The notes under the pieces: model-generated
Told to the model about the DNA's origin: nothing
Database searches by the model: none
Seen by the model: only the letters and a program-made list of their open reading frames with translations
Shown: positions 10,419-21,299 of the stretch, piece after piece
How positions within the stretch are numbered: position 1 is the first letter of the stretch
How the letters are laid out: each line of letters opens with the position of its first letter
Assembly: GCA_036346225.1 (NCBI GenBank)
Contig: JARFIW010001105.1
Location: 620,001-684,000 of the forward strand
Length of the DNA stretch: 64,000 bases
Direction: 5' to 3'
Origin: Platerodrilus igneus
Taxonomy: Eukaryota > Arthropoda > Insecta > Coleoptera > Lycidae
Position numbers and translations under genes: made by a program

Positions 10419-11885
10419 ATTTAGTGCAGTCTTAGCAATCAGTCTGCTAATTCAGAAGGTGTAATTCAATTGCCTTCTACCATTTTTAATTTTTAATATT
10501 TTTATCCTTTATGGGCGATTTTGAAGTCCCTACAGGTCACAAGCGAAATTTGTTTTTCCAGATGTATTAAGCGCAGTCTTAGCAATTGGTCTGACAATGC
10601 GGAAGGTGTAACTCGATTACCTTCTGGCATTTTAAATTTTTAATATTTTTATCTTTATGGGCAGTTTTTTTTGACGCCCCTATAGGTCGCAAGTGAATTT
10701 TTTTTTATGCATTAAGAATGATCTTAGCAATCGGTCTGCCAATGCGGAAGGAGTAGCTCTATTGTCTTCTGCCATATTTAATTTTTAATATTTTTATAGT
10801 TTATATGTGATTTTTGAAGCCCAAGTGAATTTTGTTTTTACAGATGAATTAGGTGCGGTCTTAGCAATTAGTCTGACAATGCAGGTGTAAGTCGATTGCC
10901 TTCTGGTGCTTTTAATTTTTAATATTTTTATTCTTTATGGCCAGTTTTTAATGCCCCCATAGGTCGCAAGCGAATTTTTTTTTATGCATTAAGCGCGGTC
11001 TTAGCAATCGGTCTGCCAATGCGGAAGGAGTAGCTCTATTGCTTTCTGCCATTTTTTTTATAAATATTTTTATAGTTTATGGGCGATTCTTGAAGCCCAA
11101 GTGAATTTTGTTTTTACAGATGCATTGGGTGCGGTCCTAGCAATTAGTCTGACAATGCAGGTGTAAGTCGATTGCCTTCTGGCATTTTTAATTTTTAATA
11201 TTTTTATCGTATATGGGCGGTTTTTGAAGCTCTAATAAGTTGCAAGTAAATTCTGATTTTACAGGTACATTAAGTGCAGTCTTTAGCATCGGTCTGCCAA
11301 TGTGCAAAGTGAATTTCGATTGCCTTCCGTCATTTTTAATATATTTATGCTTTACGGACAGTTTTTGAAGCCCCTACCGGTCACAAGTGAATTTTGCTTT
11401 TACACAGGCATTAAGTGCAGTCTTAGCAGTCGATCTGCCAATGCAGAAAGTGTAACTCAATTGCCTTCGGACATTTTTAATTTTTAATATTTTTATTCAT
11501 TATGGGCAGTTTTTGATGCCCCTACAGGTCATAAGTGAATTTTGCTTTTACAGATGCATTAAGCGCGGTCTTGGCAATCGGTCTGCCAATGTGGAAGGTG
11601 TAGCTCGATTGCCTTCTTCCATTTTTAATTTTCAATATGTTTATCCTTTATGGGCGGTTTTTTTCCTGTATGGTGGGTTTTAGTAGCCCCTATGGGCCAC
11701 AAGTGAATTTTGTTCTTTTGCAGATGCATTGAGCATGGTTTTGACAATAGTTGTGCCACTGCGGAAGGTGTAGTTCGATCGCCTTCTGCCATTTCTGATT
11801 TTTTTATTGTTTTATTCTCTATGGGGTGATTTTGAAGGCCCTACGAGTCTTGCAAGTGAATTTTGTTTTTGCTCGTGCTGTTTGG
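10419..11885 (+). repeat. Tandem satellite array, right arm, distal part
   Basis: About ten imperfect ~140-150-bp units, same orientation as 3341-3616. Recurring words: GCGGTCTTAGCAATCGGTCT, GGAAGGTGTAACTCGATTGC, ATTTTTAATTTTTAATATTT and AAGTGAATTTTGTTTTTAC. Units vary in length by several bases through indels in the T-rich part. The last unit decays at CTCGTGCTGTTTGGCG near 11885. Confidence 0.88.
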
Positions 11886-12182
11886 CGTGGAGTGCATAAT
11901 TAATATAATTAAACAATAATTACTGAAATACTTACTGCACTTACAACCAATCAATTACCCAGTGCATGAACACATTGATGACAAAACCATATAAGTCAGA
12001 ACTGTTGTTGACAGTACAGAGATATTTGTGACATTATAACTGTAATTAAGACTAGTGATTATATTAGATTTTGACATGTTTTAATAGTCTCAAAGATAAT
12101 TTTGTAAGTTAATATAAGTGTAGTTACCTACAATATGAAAATGTTATGTGGAAATAAATCTATATATCTATCTATCTCTCCA
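11886..12182 (+). repeat. Possible non-LTR element 3' end with (CTAT)n tail
   Basis: Unique sequence ending GTGGAAATAAATCTATATATCTATCTATCTCTC. An AATAAA-like signal running straight into a short CTAT microsatellite is the usual look of a LINE 3' terminus. No coding part remains, so this is tentative. Confidence 0.3.
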
Positions 12183-12509
12183 TAAGTCGACGATCTGAAT
12201 ATGATAAGTGGGCTGTATAATAAAATCCTTCCATTGAACACAATGTCAAGTCTGTGCACTATAATTAATTGTCACTTTATTATTACACACGAGTCAACTG
12301 TCGGCAACCTCTATGTGTATACATGTCTTTGCATCTCATTGACAAATGCCCTTTTAACACACACTTCAATTTCTCGAAAGAAATAATACAAAAGCAAACT
12401 AACAATCAGGTGTTTCCGAATAGTCATTGTTAACAGAAGAGGTATTTCAAAAAAGGATTAAGTAACAAAGGACGAATTATACTTGTTTCTACCTGCAAGC
12501 AACAATCTC

Positions 12510-12640
12510 TCGTTAATATATGGTCAATGGATGTTCTCTCCTTATGAATCCAATTTAAGTATCTGTTTTGGTCAATAGCTATATAAATATTAAGTTCGAT
12601 TTGTATAAGTAAATCAACTTTTATGATTCCCATGGCAGTT
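12510..12640 (+). repeat. Partial extra copy of the 12.8-13.6 kb palindrome arm
   Basis: TCAATGGATGTTCTCTCCTTATGAA and the following ~110 bp match the right arm of the palindrome (about 13478-13605) in the same orientation, with moderate divergence. A short GT/CA-rich patch follows at 12660-12700. Confidence 0.6.
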
Positions 12641-12754
12641 GCATCTACATATACATCTATTTACTGTGCACGCACGTGTGCGTGTGTGTGCACGCGCGTC
12701 TATAAAATAAAGACAAGATATTTGCAGTCGGCAATCTGAAAAATTTGTGTACAA

Positions 12755-13625
12755 CACAAGATTACTAAGATGTATCTGTACATAAACCTTTATGGAAATA
12801 ATAAAAGCATATTTACGAATACAAATCGAGCTAATAGTTAATAGCCATTGACAAAAAAATAAGAAAGAAACATCCACAGACCAGTTTCAGCTTTCTTGGA
12901 GCCTTGTCAGAATAAACTAGTTTCTAACCATCTCATAGTAATCGAAGCTATTAAAATGATATAAGTTCGATGGAACCTTTGTACTATAGCAAGAGAAAAC
13001 ATCGCCAATAAGTGGAAAACTCCAACACTACAAAGCGTGGAAGTACAAAAGTTGATTCGAAACTAAATCGTAGTCTCATAGATGGCTACACAAGTACATA
13101 CTGCATTTGAGATTTTCGGAATGTTAATAGCAAAATATATTTGCACTAAATAACAAACCTTCTCGTGGATTGCAAATATCTTGTCTTTATTAATATGAAT
13201 TGCCTTTGAGCAAACAAAAAAAAAGGGCGATGCCACGAGAAAGTTTGTTAATAGTGCAAGCAAATTTTGCTGTTAACATTCCGCAAATGTCAAAGGCAGT
13301 ACATACTTGTGTAGCCATCTATGAAACTACCATTTGGTTTCGAATCAACTTTTGTAATTCCACACCTAATGTTGGAGTTTTCCACCTGATGATGATATTG
13401 ATTTCTCTTGCCACAGTAAAAAGAGTTCTTCAAACTTATATCATTGTAATAGCTTCGATTACTTCATAAGATGCCGAAACCGGTCAGTGGATGTTTCTTT
13501 ACCTTATGAAGTAATAGGGTTATTGTTTTGTTAATGGCTATACAAATATTAGCTCAATTTGTATTCGTAAATATGCTTTTATTATTTCCATAAAGGTTTA
13601 TTTACAAATACATCTTAGTAATCTT

Positions 13626-13635
<10 letters not shown>
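12755..13635. repeat. ~0.88-kb palindromic repeat (foldback type)
   Basis: The left arm (12755-13200) is the diverged reverse complement of the right arm (13205-13635). Paired words include GATGGCTACACAAGTACATACT with AGTACATACTTGTGTAGCCATC, AAAAGTTGATTCGAAAC with its complement near 13340, and CAGACCAGTTTC... with CCGAAACCGGTCAGTGG near 13475. The centre lies near 13200. Short frames in it were judged non-coding. Confidence 0.75.

Positions 13636-13669
<34 letters not shown>
13633..13669. repeat. (TA)n microsatellite
   Basis: Uninterrupted TA run immediately before repeat A. Confidence 0.97.
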
Positions 13670-13670
<1 letters not shown>

Positions 13671-15314
13671 GCTATAATAATAGGGTAGTTTAGAGGTAGG
13701 TTAAGTCATAGGGGTCGTAGAATAAATAAAAACAACTTCCAGTTCAAGAAAAGCACATAATTCCAGAAATTCTACGAGTAAATCAGTCAATTTACATCTT
13801 GTTAATTGAGAGCACACTGCATATAAAATACACGGGATAAAATGCATAAGAAAATACAAATATTTAACAATTGCATTAAAAATATCATCGTACACGCAAT
13901 CTAAATTATGCATTATTAGAAAATCGTACGTGACGAAGAAATCACATTTGTTCAAAAATCCAATATTATGTAGAAATAAACAAGCACCAGACTATTCAGT
14001 TTAGATAATAATAAATAACAAACATTCGAATACGTGAGTTAATACAAGGCAAAAAGTTGGAAATTACCACGATATGCGAGAGGAGTACGCGACTGGCAAG
14101 GCATGCATTCGAATATTTGAACTAAATAATTGGTGAAAATTCCAAGGTATGCGAGATAAAGTCGAGGTGTCGACCCAGAACGTAAATAAACCAATAAAAA
14201 GCAGGTGGAGGTACGGCTTTATATACAATAATGATGAAGCGACAAGTTAGTATACATTCAAACTTAGCTACGACTATGTTCAAAAGTACTAATAATTTAC
14301 ATAACCAGTGAAACAAAATTAAAGTGAAATTAGATTTGAAAAGTGTACGAATTTGTGCAACGAGAATAAGCCGATCTATTATAGACGTAAGTAAAACGAT
14401 TTAATTAAAAATGCATTTCTAATATTAATAAAACAGGGCTTCTAATAGCTACTTTGAAATTGTTTTAATACCTACATGGAAATTATTTTTATACCTACAT
14501 TTAAATGGGAATTTAATACCTACATCGAAATTGTTCTAATACCGATATTTAAATTGGATTCTAATACCTAAATGTAAGTTGGATTTTAATTTCAATCTGG
14601 ATTGTAATTTTGGTTTTGATGTCGACTTCTAATTTCGACTTTCAATCGAAGACAGTTTTAAAATCAAAGTACTCTAATTTGGACATATTCGGACTTTGTA
14701 CGAAACAATTCATGGGAATGCAGATCACAGCCTAGGAAGGAACTACAGAACCCACTCCAGGTTAGCAATCACAATTCACTTTATTATTGAAAACTGTTTT
14801 TAATTCAACATTTATCATTTTTGTATTTGTAAGAGTCAACAAAATATAAAAGGGTCATTTTACGGTATATGACAAAGGGAATAATCATCTTGGAACGTTC
14901 GAAGGTCCCTAAATAAGTAAAAAGATAGTTTTGCTGGCTTTCAAAAACCATAAATCTGGTATATGTAGATATTCTGAAAAAGGGGAAAAATTTTGGGAGT
15001 TGTAAATATTTAATAATTATATTATGTATTGTAGAATTGCTTCATTTAATTAAGTAAGCTAGCCGGGGCAAAAACCCAAATTTAACACTCCACATCATAG
15101 GGGTTTGATTGTTCAGAGGATCAATATCAATGCATTTTATGGTATGCCCAATCAAGGGAAATATCACAGCATTTTATGACATGCCCAATCGTGGGACTCA
15201 AAAAGAGTATTAGGGGTAAATTTCACAACAAAATTTTATGACGGTTCAACGCTGGGACTAATATCACAGCATTTTATGACGCCCATCGTAGGGGCTCGTT
15301 GATCCTAATAAAAA
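13670..15314 (+). repeat. Unclassified interspersed repeat, copy A
   Basis: Starts TGCTATAATAATAGGG... and matches copies at 16168 (B) and 51135 (C) through GGTTAAGTCATAGGGGTCGT. Shared internal landmarks are TTAGTATACATTC near 14250, a CCGATCTATTATAGACGTAAGT block near 14372 (also in B), ACCCACTCCAGGTTAG near 14750, and GCTAGCCGGGGCAAA near 15060. A TATA-like TTTATATACAATAATG lies at 14218. GTAAGT and CAGGTTAG look like splice donors, so the repeat may be a transcription unit or the 5' end/LTR of a larger element. It contains a minisatellite (14450-14600) and a 3' block of imperfect ~40-60-bp repeats (15115-15314) built on CAGCATTTTATGAC. No coding frame found. Confidence 0.65.
14450..14600 (+). 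repeat. Minisatellite of ~30-bp units in repeat A
   Basis: The phrase TTTTAATACCTACAT...AAATTG recurs about five or six times with 28-35-bp spacing. It is absent from copy B at the same place, so it expanded within copy A. Confidence 0.7.
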
Positions 15315-15322
15315 TATCACAG

Positions 15323-15387
<65 letters not shown>
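15315..15387. repeat. (TA)n followed by (GT)n microsatellite
   Basis: TA run to about 15359 then GT run to 15387, between repeat A and the PLE fragment. Confidence 0.97.
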
Positions 15388-15389
<2 letters not shown>

Positions 15390-15390
<1 letters not shown>

Positions 15391-16140
15391 AAAGTTTTTT
15401 GTTTTTGGTTCTTGGGATAAAGTCGCTCATAAAATTAAACACAAAACATTAGATGTGTATCATTTGTATTAAATCGTACGTTTCGGTGATAATTTACACC
15501 TTAATCATCGATCTACATGAAAAAGTATATAAATAGGTAATTCATATAACAGGTAATATATGTTTGACTTATTATTACTTGATAAAATTATTTTATGTAT
15601 TCATCCATAATAAGAGTAACGAAGTATGTAATATTACTGATTAAGAATTAAAATGAAATCAATTTATAAGTAGTATTTTGGTCTAAATAATTTTTTAAGT
15701 TTGAATGAAATGTAGTATCAAGGATGACATCAATCAACAAATTATGACACTATTTGCTTATATTTTTATTTAAATAGTAGCATGTGATTTATTTGTAAAA
15801 AAATATTTGTATGGTGGGTTGCATAAAAATAGCTAAATTCTAAAATCATATATTTTTATAGAGTAGCAAACAGGTTGACTTTTGACTTAAATTAAATAGA
15901 ATTCTGTGTGTAAGCAATATCATTATAGTTAGTATATTTTTTTTTATTAAAAGTGTATAGATATGAGTAAACTGTATGTAAATTATTGATGTCTTCTTTG
16001 TGATTGATGGAATTTTGTTTTTGGTTAATATGAAATGTTGTAAGAAAAGTCTTTTTTTGTAATTGCTTTCTATATCTAAAATTTTCACATTAACATAATT
16101 GACTTTGTGTTGTGTATTGTATAAATGTATAGAAAGTTTA
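15390..16140 (-). pseudogene. Penelope-like element (PLE) 3' fragment
   Basis: On the minus strand, 15846-16088 reads ILDIESNYKKRLFLQHFIL, then in another frame DINNLHTVYSYLYTF. This matches the last part of PLE proteins, downstream of the GIY-YIG endonuclease (pattern ILD.E.NYKKRL.LE). The following 450 bp contain TTATCACCGAAACGTACGA, of the type often seen in PLE 3' regions (a 'CCGAAACGT' signature). RT and endonuclease cores are missing. Compare the fuller PLE fragment at 49985-51010. Confidence 0.6.
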
Positions 16141-16167
16141 AGTCGTTTAAGTCTTTAACATATATAT

Positions 16168-17700
16168 TGCTATAATTATGGGGTTAATTTAGGGGTAGGT
16201 CAAGTCATAGGGGTCGTAGAACAAACAAAAGAAACTTCCAAATAACAAAAGCACAAATACAAATATTATAAGAGTAAATAGGTCACTATACATATTGTTA
16301 GTTAAGCGCACACTGTATATAACAGTACAAGCGATTAAACGCATATCCAAGAGTAGCTAGGAGCAAAGATAAGATTTAAGAATGTAACGAAATGCATCAA
16401 AATTAAATCAATGGAAAACCTATATGAATTGGCTAGATAAATATTCAACAAGTGCGTTAATATATCATCATATACGCAGGCAGAAATTATGCATTATTTG
16501 AATAACGATTGTACGTGACATAAAAGTATTACATTTGTTCAAAATCCAAGTTAACTATGAAATAAACAAACACCAAATTTATTTCTGTTTAGATTAGAGT
16601 AAGCAAATAACAATGATGCGTGATTTAATGAACAAAGGTTCCTGGGATTTCTGAATTAAATGTGATGTTATGTGAATGAATTACGTGACAACTTGAGCGT
16701 TCTTCCAAGTAATTGAACTACACAATTGGTAAAATTTCCTAAGTACACAAGAGATAAGACAAGTGGTGTCGCCCAACACGTGAAATCAACGAATAGCAAA
16801 CAAAGAGGCAAGACCTATAAATACGATAACAACTGAGCAACGAGTTAGTATACATTTGAAACTGGGCCGTTACTATACTCAAAAGTGCTAAATTATATAC
16901 GTAACCAGTTAAACGAATGTAAAGTGAAAAGTATTTTATAAAAGTGTAAAATTTGTGCCGATCTATTATAGACGTAAGTAAACACAAGATTTAGTAAAAT
17001 TATACGATTTCTAAAATAAATAAAACAGGGATCTGAAGACTGTTCTGAAGACTGCTCTGGAAACGAGTCTGGAAATTACCTCCTGTTAAATTAATTTTGA
17101 TAATCACTAACATGGTAAATGTTCTATTACTGTTTTGTTAATTACGGAGATGGAAAACCTTTTATTGGATTAACTTATGGGATTTTGAATAACAATTGGG
17201 ATAGTATTTTGGTTGTGATGTCGACTTCCAAATTCGACTCTAAACATTCTGACTGGACACGAAAACTCTTGGGGATGCAGAGAAGCTACTGAACCACTCC
17301 AGGTTAGATATTTTGATATAATTTATTTCTGTAAACTGTTTAATTGAATAATTTCTCAATAATGTACGAGTCAACAAAACCGGGTTTCTTTGATAAATGT
17401 ATGAAATGGCAATAGGCATCTTGAAACGTTTCAAAAGGTCTCTAAATATAACAAAAGGCTCGTTTTGCTGGCTTCAATTTCTTAAATCTGGCACATGTAA
17501 ATATTCTGAAAAAGGGGAAGATTTTAAAAAGGTTGTAAATATTTAATCATTATATTGTGTATTGTAGAATTGCTTTATTTAATTGAATCAGCTAGTTGGG
17601 GCAAAGAGATCTATAAATTAACATTTTACAAGTGCTTGATTAATAAAAAGGGGTTAATACGGCATTTTATGACATGTCCAACCGTATGTAAGAATTTAAT
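16168..17700 (+). repeat. Unclassified interspersed repeat, copy B
   Basis: Starts TGCTATAATTATGGGG right after a short TA run and follows copy A through GGTCAAGTCATAGGGGTCGT, GAGTTAGTATACATTTGAAA, CCGATCTATTATAGACGTAA, GAACCACTCCAGGTTAG and GCTAGTTGGGGCAAAG. A TATA-like CCTATAAATACG sits at 16812. Divergence from A is high with many indels, so the copies are old. The end near 17700 (GCATTTTATGACATGTCCAA) matches the sub-repeats in A. Confidence 0.65.
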
Positions 17701-19140
17701 AAACGCTCAAATTTCACGGTTCGCCGAACGCTCCATAATATTTAAATTATGTGATAAATGTTTACGTCCTTGATGCATAGCACATTCTCTCTCTCTCTCT
17801 CCCTTTTATTCATTGGGTTTTTAGAAAAATTGGTAAAAGCACGTTGGCTTTTTTGTTATGTAGCTCTTAGAAGCAAGTTGTTGACATTCTTTAGCTGCGC
17901 TAATTTAGCGAATTTGTACTGAGTTATTTCGACTTATACCATTTATGACCCTTAAGTTGTTCCAGAGAATTTACTAAATGTATTTCGTAAAATGTAATCC
18001 CAAGTTACGCATTTAAGAAATCGATAAAAATACTTGTGGCGAATTAACAGTATTTATTTAATCGGTCCGTGTATCAATTGTTTTTGAGAGTCGTTCCAAG
18101 TGTGCTTAATTGGTTTGTTGTAGGTTATTGTACCCGCCACCCTTATTTACAAAGGTCACTTGATATCAAATGGTTTTGGAATTTATGCAAGTTGGGGAAT
18201 AAGAAAACTTAACAGTACATTTGCATTTTGTATGTACTGATCCTTTACTTAGGACTAGAAACCACAATAATTACACACGTACATGGAAGCAGTTTAATTG
18301 AGCTCAACACTCCTTGCTTTGTGTAGTGGTAAAGGCCGTCCATCTCACCGCAAGATAAGGTTTTGTAAATAGATTTACTGTGATACCATCACGTTCACGT
18401 GCGGACACTGTGCGCTAAGTTTCTATTTGCCATAATAATCCATAAACATTATTGGGTTTAATCATACCACTTTATATGTGTTTTACGAATTTTTAATGTT
18501 ACAGTTGTTTACTAAAAACATTATTTCCCGCACCTGTAACAGAACCTTTATTGTAAATTTATTGCGCAAGGCATTCGTTGTTTAAATGTAAACATAATTC
18601 GCTTATCTATTAGTAAGCCTGGCTAGCACGGAATTAATTATCATAAGAACTTACTAACCTTGATTTAATAGTATTTAAAATTTCTGAACATAACCTTGTA
18701 TATTTTCTTTTATGCTATACAAATGTTTGATTTTGCGTACTAAAGTATGCCCTGAATTTATTTTATACAATATGTATTTCTTTCAGGAAAAGGTTGTAAA
18801 TAGAGAGAAGTTGAACTATTGACGTGTAATATTTGCGAGAGGATTTAGTGTTAGGGTTGGTCCAGGCCCACTACAGCAAGGTCCTTACTTATCGTTTTGA
18901 ACTTTGAGAGTATTTCGACCAGTGACGAGATTCTTTCGTTACATCTAGCGTATCGATATTACTGGTGGTGCCCACCCAATTTTTGTCATTATTATCGCTT
19001 TAAAGATTTTACTAGTTGTATTTCAGGACTGTTGGCAACCCCAAACTACGACTTTCTACCATACCCACACCTCGCCCACTTGAGCTAGGTCCGCTAAGGA
19101 TTCTATCCTTCCCGTGGTGTCGTAGTGTCGAACAGGCCCG
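17701..19140. other. No recognised gene; (CT)n at 17785-17803
   Basis: No coding frame with family resemblance, no RNA gene and no repeat shared with the rest of the window was seen, apart from a short CT microsatellite. Confidence 0.4.
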
Positions 19141-19147
19141 TAACAGG

Positions 19148-19465
19148 TTTTACAGATGCATTAAGCGCAGTTTAACAATCACTTTGCCAATGCGGAAAGT
19201 GCAACTCGATTGCTTTCTGTCACTTAATTTTTAGTATTCTTATCCTTTATCGGCAGTTTTTGAAGCCCCCACGAGTCGCAAGTGAATTTTGTGTTTACAA
19301 AAGCATTAAGCACACTCTTAGCAATCGGTCTGCCAATGCAAACGATGTAACTCGGCTATTTCTGATTTTTTATATTTCTATCAACATGTAGGTCGCAAGT
19401 GAATTTTGTTTTTACAATGCATTGAAGGAGGTCTTGCAATAGGTGCGCCAACGTTGACGTAACTC
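19148..19465 (+). repeat. Detached fragment of the 145-bp satellite
   Basis: Two to three degenerate units in plus orientation, starting TTTTACAGATGCATTAAGCG and containing GCAATCGGTCTGCCAATGCA. They lie 7 kb from the main array, so this is a separate seeding or a transposed piece. Confidence 0.85.
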
Positions 19466-20167
19466 TAATTGTGAAAGTCAGAATTATGTTTATTTAAAAA
19501 CAGCTGTTGGAAATTGGCTGCTAGCTTCACTTTCTAATTAATACTTCATTAACTTTATAAACAATACAATTTTCTTAAAAATAGTTTGAGACTGCTTGTA
19601 CAAATAATTACAAGATAATATGTATTTATAAATCATTCGATTTCACATATTTAAATGTAAAATTGCCACCAATAAAGAATGGCTTTGGATGAAGTTTGAA
19701 TAGGCTGATAGAAGCAATCTGTTATGGTATCGTTTTATGCCACCTATTTTTCTAATTAATTAGGTGCTTGCTTTAATACTAAAAACTACACAAATAAGTG
19801 TTATAACTTGCAGTTACTTCTGAACCCAAGAACACTGTATTATGATACTGTCTGCCTAAAACACTAACGACAACATTCATAAAATTAATATATTATTTAA
19901 TTATTGCTTTAGTTAAATAGATTGGAAACTGTGTCTATATTTGTAATACATCACAAACGTATTAATCATACTATATGAATTCAAGAAACAACTTTCTATA
20001 ACCAAGATTATACTTGATATTTACAATATTATCTTTAAAAAATCCTGTTCTAAGTTACCACATAATTATTTCGTATAAAGGTAGGAATTATCATATAACA
20101 TCAACAAAAAGAAACGGTAAAGTTTATGAATAAGCAATACTTAATAATTTGTAGATACTAAACTTAC
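19466..20167. other. Presumed PNUTS intron, no other feature
   Basis: AT-rich sequence downstream of the exon 20168-20442 on the minus strand. The following PNUTS exon could not be recognised here. Confidence 0.4.
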
Positions 20168-20442
20168 CTTCAAGATCTTCTCGTTTTGATAAGCTCTTCA
20201 CTAATTTTGGTATATTATTAGACTTTAAACGCTCCACATCCACAGGAGTTAAAATAAGCAGTTCTAATATTTCTTTAACAAGAATCCAGTTTGAGCTATA
20301 CATTGCATCATGAAGCCACAGCTGTATTAATGTCCAACCACCGCAACCCATAAATAAATTTAAAAGATGTCTATCTGTATTTTTTAAAATCAACACGTAA
20401 ACACACTTGCTCACTAACTTCTTTGAAAATTTGGTCATGAGG
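20168..20442 (-). CDS. PPP1R10: PNUTS (PPP1R10) exon: main part of TFIIS N-terminal domain
   Basis: Minus-strand exon starting after a TTCTTGTAG acceptor and ending GAAG|GTAAGT. It encodes LMTKFSKKLVSKCVY..., GGWTLIQLWLHDAMYSSN, LELLILTPVDVERLKSNN and PKLVKSLSKREDLEG. This is the TFIIS N-terminal (LW/TND) domain as arranged in PNUTS, the nuclear targeting subunit of protein phosphatase 1 that acts in the PTW/PP1 complex in transcription termination and chromatin. The RVxF PP1-binding motif and C-terminal zinc finger would be in later exons, not seen. The TFIIS-N domain also occurs in IWS1, elongin A and others; the 'LSPTGGIKS' lead-in of the preceding exon and the overall match favour PNUTS. 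Confidence 0.82.
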
Positions 20443-20493
20443 CTACAAGAATAAGTTGATACTTTTGCGGTTTCGCGCAAACATAGACAATAC

Positions 20494-20591
20494 CTAGCTA
20501 ATCGATGGACTTCTTCTTCTGACTTTATACCTCCGGTTGGGCTTAGCAAAACTTGTAAGCAATTGAGTAACTGAGCGGGGTCTATTCGGGG
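20494..20591 (-). CDS. PPP1R10: PNUTS (PPP1R10) exon: N-terminal part
   Basis: Minus-strand exon of 98 nt after a TATTTTAG acceptor (20592-20599), encoding PRIDPAQLLNCLQVLLSPTG then GIKSEEEVHRLA, and joined to the next exon across a 51-nt intron (20443-20493, GTATTG...TTGTAG). Spliced, the junction reads RLA-S-LMTKF, as expected for the family. The intron is a multiple of three and free of stops, so the two exons also form one continuous 141-codon frame. The initiating ATG must lie in an upstream exon, or this exon's predecessor is short; it was not identified. Confidence 0.8.
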
Positions 20592-21164
20592 CTAAAATAA
20601 CAAAATATATTTGAATTCAAAATTCCCGCTTTCATTTCGAATTACGTCAGAGAATATGGCGGGCAATGACTAATCAATATTAGGACAAAGCAAATTGTAA
20701 TAATTTCATCGAGAAACTCGTTGAAATAAAATTATTACAAAACTATCAATATCAATTTTACCAAATCTTACCATTTTTAATATATTCAGCTATATACCCG
20801 ACTCAAAAAAATTCCATACTGTTAGATATTTTTAATTAAAAACGGGTGTTCCTCCCCTAAACAGTAATAAAACAAAACCTAACACTAAATTCTTCAAAGA
20901 AACTATAATTTCGCAAAAAAGTTCTTCAAAATAATAATGGTTATTTCTAAATGGAGAACGCCCTGACCTCCATTACAACATGCATTAAATGAATGGTCTC
21001 ACTGGACGATCGAAATGCGAAATTCAACTTCCTAACAAATAAAGTTTATTAATTATAGCGTATAGTACTAATTTTTACGAGTATAATATTTTTATATAAA
21101 TATACAAAAACTAATATACGCAAAGACGTAAATGCGTTATAATTTCTGTAAAATTACAAACGGA

Positions 21165-21250
21165 AATCACTGTTTCGTGACGCGTCAAGACGAAAGACAG
21201 CAGAGAAGGCTGCCGGAAGTACGTCACAACGCATGAGCAGTTACAAAATT
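21165..21250 (-). promoter_or_regulatory. Candidate PNUTS promoter region
   Basis: A locally GC-richer patch upstream of the PNUTS exons. On the minus strand it contains GTGACGTACTTCCGGCAG (an ETS-type ACTTCCGG next to a CRE-like TGACGT) and a second GACGCGTCACG. Such motifs are typical of housekeeping promoters. There is no transcript evidence, so this is a suggestion. Confidence 0.3.
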
Positions 21251-21299
21251 CATTATTATTAATATGCGAATGCGTTCGGAAATGTAAAAAATAATTAAA

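Noticed and set aside
15115..15314. Regularly spaced short repeats resembling a CRISPR array
   Set aside because: Repeats are imperfect, spacing varies from ~40 to ~60 bp and the context is an animal genome; treated as sub-repeats of repeat A.
18318..18365. tRNA-like text (GTAGTGGTAAAGGCCGTCC) as a possible tRNA gene
   Set aside because: No B box, no foldable acceptor or T stem; not supported.
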